Of a DNA stretch of 58,122 nucleotides, positions 54,535 through 58,122 are shown piece after piece (position 1 is the stretch's first letter; every line of letters starts with the position of its first letter). Made by a program: the position numbers and the translations under genes. Below the pieces are notes generated by a model. That model saw only the letters and a list, made by a program, of their open reading frames with translations, searched no databases and was not told the DNA's origin. Source of the stretch: Phyllobacteriaceae bacterium (GTDB taxonomy: Bacteria; Pseudomonadota; Alphaproteobacteria; Rhizobiales; Rhizobiaceae); the NCBI GenBank assembly GCA_002708825.1, contig PAPF01000030.1:123365-181486 (forward strand). The letters run 5' to 3'.

Positions 54535-55098
54535 TCAGATATCCTCGGCTCTGTGGACGCGCGTGGACGGCGTGGCGGGAGCGGTGGACGGAGGTGCGGC
54601 ACCCGTTGCGGCAGCCTTCTGTTGCGGCGCGGTGCCAGGCCGGGATGCAGGCGTGCCGTCCCGCTGGGAGGCACGTGCTGCGCGAACGGCGGCAAAGCCC
54701 AGCAGCGCCGCTCCACCGAGGAAGGCGGCCGGATTGCGCCGGCCGAAATCGCTGACCTCATGCACGAGTTCGGAAACGGAACGGCCGCGAACGGAATCGG
54801 CGAAATCTGCCAGACCGTCCGCCATGGTGCTGAAAAGCTGCTCCTGGGCCGAGCCGTCACGCAATTCGCCGGAAGCGGTGCGGAAGGCCTTCCCGACAGA
54901 CGAAACCTCCTCGGCCATCGTGTCCTTGGCATCCTCGGCGCGGCTGCGTACCGCTTCCGATGCCTTGTCCTGCAATTTGCGCGCTTCCTGTCTGGCGTCC
55001 GCCCCCAGCTTGCGCGCCTCGTTTTCCGCTGTCCTGCCGGCTTCGGACATGTGTCCGGTACCCTGCGGATCATTCGGATTGCGGTTCTCTGTCGTCAT
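54535..55098 (-). CDS. LEA-like coil protein with one membrane helix
   Basis: 187 residues. Residues ~20-80 are charged, helical and repetitive (ENEARKLGADARQEARKLQ, then ASEAVRSRAEDAKDTMAEE), like LEA or CsbD-type stress proteins. A helix near residues 128-145 (PAAFLGGAALLGFAAVRAAR) may enter the membrane, and the tail is Ala/Pro/Thr-rich. GGAGGGG lies six bases before the ATG. First sizeable gene of the stress cluster after the 22-residue peptide gene. Confidence 0.78.
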   Translation of the reverse strand: MTTENRNPNDPQGTGHMSEAGRTAENEARKLGADARQEARKLQDKASEAVRSRAEDAKDTMAEEVSSVGKAFRTASGELRDGSAQEQLFSTMADGLADFADSVRGRSVSELVHEVSDFGRRNPAAFLGGAALLGFAAVRAARASQRDGTPASRPGTAPQQKAAATGAAPPSTAPATPSTRVHRAEDI

Positions 55099-55113
55099 GG
55101 GAAACCCCTCCGG

Positions 55114-55182
55114 TCAGGCGATGAAACTGAGCACGGCAAGGACGACAACCACGAGGCCTATCACGTAGATGATCGAATGCAT
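55114..55182 (-). CDS. 22-residue membrane peptide gene at the head of the stress cluster
   Basis: MHSIIYVIGLVVVVLAVLSF then IA: a single hydrophobic helix. GAGGAGG lies seven bases before the ATG, an excellent ribosome site, and the gene is first after the EcfG-type promoter, so I regard it as real. It is too short for routine gene callers. Tiny helices of this kind are often seen in general stress regulons; the function is unknown. Confidence 0.7.
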   Translation of the reverse strand: MHSIIYVIGLVVVVLAVLSFIA

Positions 55183-55221
55183 GGGGAAACCTCCTCATCC
55201 TATGTCCCGAAGTGTACCGAC

Positions 55222-55247
55222 AACGAGAGGTGGGCCGGATATGTTCC
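55222..55247 (-). promoter_or_regulatory. EcfG-type general stress promoter
   Basis: On the minus strand GGAAC (55247-55243), 17 bases, CGTT (55225-55222), an exact match to the alphaproteobacterial EcfG consensus. It should start transcripts near 55215, giving a ~33-base leader before the 22-residue peptide gene. A GGGCCGGA/TCCGGCCC hairpin (55232-55252) overlaps it and may be the terminator of the PAS gene. Confidence 0.75.
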
Positions 55248-55376
55248 GGCCCGAACCGGCGGCAGGAAAGGGAGCAGCGCCGTGCATTCGCCGCGCACGC
55301 AGCGTTCGCACCAGGAAGGGCGGCCGGCTTGGGCAGGACGGTCAGCGGCGGCGGGGCAAGCCGCTGCGGGAACCTG

Positions 55377-55856
55377 TCAGGGATTGATGGCGACGGAACG
55401 GACGCGCTGGCCGACGGCGCGGCATGTGCCGAACAGTTCGGCACGGCCTTCCGGGTTGGTCCGGTAGCGGCCGAGTGCTTCCACGACGCGGGTCACCTCG
55501 TCCATCGTGCCGATGCGCAGCACGAAACGGAAACCGGACTGTCGCGTGATGGCGTCCTCGATACAGCCGGTGACATGCTCGCGGTCGTCGGGATGGTAGG
55601 ACCGGATCACCTGGATCATGTCGACCGGTCCCGGTTTCGGTTCCAGCCCATGCAGGCGGTACATGTCCTCGCTCCAGTAGGTCAGGCCGTTCTCGATGTC
55701 GAGCCGCCAGACGCCGAACGGCTCGAACAGGCCGAGCACGTCAAGCAGGTTTGCCGCCGCAAGCCCGATATCCTCAATGGATTGCGCCACCCGCCTTGCA
55801 GACCTGATCTCGACCTTGAAGGTTCCGGTCTCCTCGCTGGGCGGCACGGTCGACAT
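55377..55856 (-). CDS. PAS-domain protein
   Basis: 159 residues. A helical N-terminus (RSARRVAQSIEDIGLAAANLLD) leads into a PAS fold of type 3: FGVWRLDIENGLTYWSEDMYRLHGLEP, YHPDDREHV, FRFVLRIGTMDEVTRVVEALGR. There is no kinase or output domain, so it probably senses and passes a signal by contact. It starts 14 bases after the LuxR stop, in the same operon. The ribosome site is poor, and the same frame is open upstream, so the start is uncertain. Confidence 0.75.
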   Translation of the reverse strand: MSTVPPSEETGTFKVEIRSARRVAQSIEDIGLAAANLLDVLGLFEPFGVWRLDIENGLTYWSEDMYRLHGLEPKPGPVDMIQVIRSYHPDDREHVTGCIEDAITRQSGFRFVLRIGTMDEVTRVVEALGRYRTNPEGRAELFGTCRAVGQRVRSVAINP

Positions 55857-55870
55857 CGCTGCGCGACGGC

Positions 55871-56623
55871 CTAGTCGATATAGCCGAGCCGCAGCGCCTT
55901 GGCGACGGCATGAGCCCGGTTGACCGCGGACAGCTTCTGGCAGGACGAGGCAAGGTAGTGATTGACGGTATGTTCCGACAGTTCGAGGATGACCGCGATT
56001 TCCGGGCTCGTCTTGCCGGCCGCGGTCCAGACCAGGCACTGCGTCTCGCGCTCGGTCAGCTTCGGCAACGACCGCTCCGCCTCGGACCGGGTCGCGTCCG
56101 CCTGCTGGAAGATCAGGTTGCAGAGCCAGGCAAGCTGGACCTGCTCGTTCAGCGAACACGGTTTGCGTTCACCGGTGAAGGACACCGCGCCGCGCCGTCC
56201 CCGTGCGTCGTGAACGGGAAAACAGGTGCCGGACAACAGCCCGAACTCGCGGAACAGCGAAATCACCAGTTCGTCCGCCCCGTCCGCCCGGTTGCTGTTC
56301 AAGTCCGCCACATTCCACGTGACCGGCCGGGTCGTTTCGCGCAGCGCCTTGATCATCGGACTGGCCGGCAGCAGCCTGTGTTCGTCATAGGCGCGAACCA
56401 GTTCCGGAGGCCAGTTGGAGACCAGCGTGATATCCGCGAAGTCGTCGCCAAGATCGCCGGGAAGGCGGTATACGGCGAAATAACGGTAACCCAGGTCGAG
56501 GGTCAGTTTCTTGAGAAGGCGCAGGATGTCGTAGGCCGTCCGGCACTGCATGGCGGCCTCGCTGTATGCGATCGCGAAATCCTCGACCGGCTCGGAGTCC
56601 TCAGTATGCACGACGTAGCCCAA
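55871..56623 (-). CDS. LuxR family regulator with autoinducer-binding-type domain, no luxI neighbour
   Basis: 250 residues. The N-terminal domain (about 20-160) has the autoinducer-binding layout: YRYFAVYRLPG, NWPPELVRAYDEHRLLPASP, RPVTWNVAD and GTCFPVHDARGRRGAVSF. Where active AHL receptors have the Asp-Pro pair, this one appears to read Ser-Pro. The C-terminal GerE domain is intact (LTERETQCLVWTAAGKTSPE, SEHTVNHYLASSCQKLSAV). No luxI-type synthase is in the window, so it is a LuxR solo, perhaps with a non-AHL ligand, linked to the following PAS protein. Confidence 0.87.
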   Translation of the reverse strand: MGYVVHTEDSEPVEDFAIAYSEAAMQCRTAYDILRLLKKLTLDLGYRYFAVYRLPGDLGDDFADITLVSNWPPELVRAYDEHRLLPASPMIKALRETTRPVTWNVADLNSNRADGADELVISLFREFGLLSGTCFPVHDARGRRGAVSFTGERKPCSLNEQVQLAWLCNLIFQQADATRSEAERSLPKLTERETQCLVWTAAGKTSPEIAVILELSEHTVNHYLASSCQKLSAVNRAHAVAKALRLGYID

Positions 56624-56768
56624 GGCATGTATCCCTGACAGGAATTGGAGAGAGAGGCGCGGATAGTCCCATGTCCTTTTCCAGTCAATTCATTTCGATA
56701 ACAGAACATGCTGAAAGACGCCTGCAGCACGCGAAACCGGCAAAATGTTGCCGAAACGCATCAAAAAA

Positions 56769-56801
56769 CCCCTCGACCGGCCGGCAGGCGCGGTCGAGGG
56801 G
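56769..56801 (-). terminator. Strong terminator with no assigned gene
   Basis: CCCCTCGACC and GGTCGAGGGG form a perfect 10-base stem; on the minus strand it is followed by TTTTTTG. It is ~290 bases beyond the OMP terminator, so something else probably ends here. Confidence 0.8.
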
Positions 56802-57086
56802 CCTTTGCTTCCGCCACCGAATTGGCAGGGTGGGGGGCGGCGGGGCAAATACTGTCATGGCAGGGACGATTCCCGGGCGGGATGCATGGGACCACCCGGC
56901 CATGTGCTCCCGCGCCGGGCGCGGTGGCGCATTGTCATTCCTGCCAATGACGATATTCATTCTTGAGCCATTGAACACAAATGCCATGCGCCTGGCCATT
57001 GCGTGGTCACGCGGGCCAGATCTCGCTATTGACATATCGCAAATGCATCAATTGGGCCGCCGCCGGCCCCGGTCAGCAACAAAAAA

Positions 57087-57113
57087 CCGCCGGGATCCTC
57101 ATGATCGCGGCGG
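57087..57113 (-). terminator. Terminator of the OMP gene
   Basis: On the minus strand CCGCCG pairs with CGGCGG and, past a C/C mismatch, GATC pairs with GATC; TTTTTTG follows. It lies 31 bases past the OMP stop. Confidence 0.85.
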
Positions 57114-57143
57114 AGCATACGTTGCGCGGTTTGTCTTCGAGGG

Positions 57144-57944
57144 TCAGAAGGCCACGTTCAGTCCGAGACGTCCGACGATCATGTCGTTGCTGAAACGATA
57201 GCTGATGCTTTCGCCCGGGAAGGTAACCGGGTCGACGCCTGAGACCACGGCGTCCTGGAGATTCACATAGAGGCCCTCGAGCTTCATGCTCACGTTTTCG
57301 GTGAGCTTGTGCTCGATGCCGGCGCCGACGGCATAGCCGTAGCGGCTCTTGCTCGCACTCCAGTCCGGTGACGTATAGCCAAGGCCGGGAAGCCCGATGG
57401 AGAAGCGGTTCGTCACCTTGCCGGCCGCCAGGCCGCCCGTGGCATAGAGCAGTGTCCGGTCGATGGCGACGCCGGCGCGCACCCTTGCCGTCGCCAGGAC
57501 CCCGTAATCCGTATGGAATGCGGAATTGGTGACCTGGCCCGTGAACGGTGGAAAGGGATTGGGATCGATGCGGGACATGGTGTGCCGGATCTTGAAGTCG
57601 GCGAAAGAGATGTCCGCCTCCACGCCGCCGACGAAGGCGCCGTGCTGGATGTTGTAGCCCGCGGTGATACCGCCCGTCAGGCTCTCGTTCATGTGGCCGA
57701 TGGAACGCGGAAACAGGCCGTTCGCGACATCGAGCGGGATCAATACCCCGCCATGGGCACCGAGATCGGCCCGCCCGGTGGATGTGGCCAGCCCGGCCAC
57801 GGCGCCAGCATAGAAGCCGTTCCACGAGACGGAAGGCCGCAACTGGCCGGACACGTCCGGTGCATCTGCAATGGTCTGGTCGATATCGCCTGCCATTGCC
57901 GGAGATGCGGCAAGAAACGCAGCAGTCAAGATATAGCGGATCAT
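57144..57944 (-). CDS. Outer-membrane beta-barrel protein (Omp25/Omp31-like)
   Basis: 266 residues. A signal peptide MIRYILTAAFLAASPAMA precedes an 8-strand-type barrel. WNGFYAGAVAGLATSTGRAD opens it, GGITAGYNIQHGAFVGGVEA and YGVLATARVRAGVAIDRTLL follow, LYATGGLAAGKV and KLEGLYVNLQD are typical strands, and the last strand ends VGRLGLNVAF with the terminal Phe used for barrel assembly. ATG 57944 has GGGGAA four bases upstream; the GTG at 57962 is in frame but gives a poor signal peptide. It is single, with its own terminator. Confidence 0.88.
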   Translation of the reverse strand: MIRYILTAAFLAASPAMAGDIDQTIADAPDVSGQLRPSVSWNGFYAGAVAGLATSTGRADLGAHGGVLIPLDVANGLFPRSIGHMNESLTGGITAGYNIQHGAFVGGVEADISFADFKIRHTMSRIDPNPFPPFTGQVTNSAFHTDYGVLATARVRAGVAIDRTLLYATGGLAAGKVTNRFSIGLPGLGYTSPDWSASKSRYGYAVGAGIEHKLTENVSMKLEGLYVNLQDAVVSGVDPVTFPGESISYRFSNDMIVGRLGLNVAF

Positions 57945-58008
57945 GATCTTCCCCAACGTCACCCTTGAGCAGGCGCTTTCTCTGCGTCGCCTCGTGCTCT
58001 CACGGGAA

Positions 58009-58074
58009 GATTCATTCAGACATACCTAGGCCCCGTTGACAAAAGGGATTCCCAATTCAGCGTGGTTCTGATTC
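58009..58074. promoter_or_regulatory. Cluster of three GATTC sites upstream of the OMP gene
   Basis: GATTC occurs at 58009-58013, 58047-58051 and 58070-58074. GANTC is the CcrM methylation site of alphaproteobacteria, and clusters in promoters can make expression follow the cell cycle through GcrA or CtrA. Three in 66 bases is more than chance would give at this GC content. Confidence 0.45.
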
Positions 58075-58101
58075 AAGAATGCTTTTCGGGAGGCATTCTT
58101 G
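58074..58101. repeat. Inverted repeat near the right edge
   Basis: CAAGAATGC and GCATTCTTG form a perfect 9-base inverted repeat around a 10-base loop. It could be a terminator of an unseen gene to the right or a mobile-element end; the window stops too soon to tell. Confidence 0.5.
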
Positions 58102-58122
58102 GCGCGCGGCGATCTGACAAAC

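Larger units (their letters stand above)
56624..57143. other. 520-base gap between the LuxR and OMP genes
   Basis: No protein gene is supported here. It holds two minus-strand terminators: one for the OMP gene (57087-57113) and one with no assigned gene (56769-56801). Open frames on both strands lack ribosome sites, and one reads straight through a terminator. A small RNA ending near 56762 is possible. Confidence 0.55.

Noticed and set aside
56566-57201. A 211-codon plus-strand frame in the LuxR-OMP gap
   Set aside because: It crosses both terminators, overlaps the ends of both flanking genes and has no recognisable sequence.
58021-58122. Insertion-sequence end at the right edge
   Set aside because: The inverted repeat is suggestive, but no transposase or target duplication is visible in the window, so it is reported only as a repeat.

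Overview
The window reads as a chromosomal stretch of a GC-rich alphaproteobacterium, most likely in the Hyphomicrobiales (Rhizobiales). Pointers are a DUF1013 (TrcR-type) regulator beside a cysteine-free L36 gene, an Agrobacterium-like uronate route (Udh, galactarolactone cycloisomerase, KdgD), an Omp25/31-like barrel protein, a GGAAC-N17-CGTT (EcfG-type) promoter, a GATTC cluster and a LivG carrying a small C-terminal module that I recall from other Rhizobiales proteins. No rRNA, tRNA, complete insertion sequence, prophage or CRISPR array was seen.

Layout. 1-8.7 kb (minus): pyruvate carboxylase (cut by the window edge), then a branched-chain amino-acid ABC system (livK; livHMGF plus a small membrane protein). 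9.0-12.9 kb: a 4-hydroxyproline catabolic operon (epimerase, D-hydroxyproline oxidase, deaminase) divergent from its probable GntR regulator, with two palindromic operators between them. 13.1-15.7 kb: mmsA and a divergent LysR gene. 15.8-18.1 kb: a compact, orphan Cas9-like gene of about 730 codons, with every nuclease residue I looked for present, a much reduced recognition lobe, one apparent single-base frameshift in the HNH domain and a stem-loop-rich leader just upstream. 18.2-27.9 kb: an iron-sulphur photolyase-like protein, secreted proteins of unknown role, an SDR, a rhodanese, a VOC/WYL pair with strong palindromes, the DUF1013 regulator, L36, a TPR protein and a hydrolase.

27.9-51.4 kb is a large sugar-acid catabolic region: a phytanoyl-CoA-dioxygenase-like enzyme, enolase-superfamily enzymes, a UxaA-type dehydratase, a TRAP transporter (dctPQM) divergent from a GntR regulator, then a long plus-strand run (SDRs, D-erythronate dehydrogenase, IlvD/Edd dehydratase, FAH hydrolase, 2-hydroxyacid dehydrogenase, FAD oxidase, KDG kinase), and finally udh / GntR / kdgD / gci for uronate oxidation. 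The SDR-dehydratase-FAH trio fits the non-phosphorylating 2,4-diketo-3-deoxy-aldonate route. Hydroxyproline and uronate degradation both end at alpha-ketoglutarate semialdehyde, but its dehydrogenase is not here.

51.5-55.2 kb (minus) is a stress-type cluster (YetF-like, YihY/BrkB, DUF3618, holin-X-like, LEA-like coil protein, 22-residue membrane peptide) behind the EcfG-type promoter. The right end holds a PAS protein, a LuxR-type regulator without a luxI neighbour, a 520-base gap with two minus-strand terminators, and an outer-membrane barrel gene. Motif searches, pairings and repeats were found by eye; no alignment or folding program was run.
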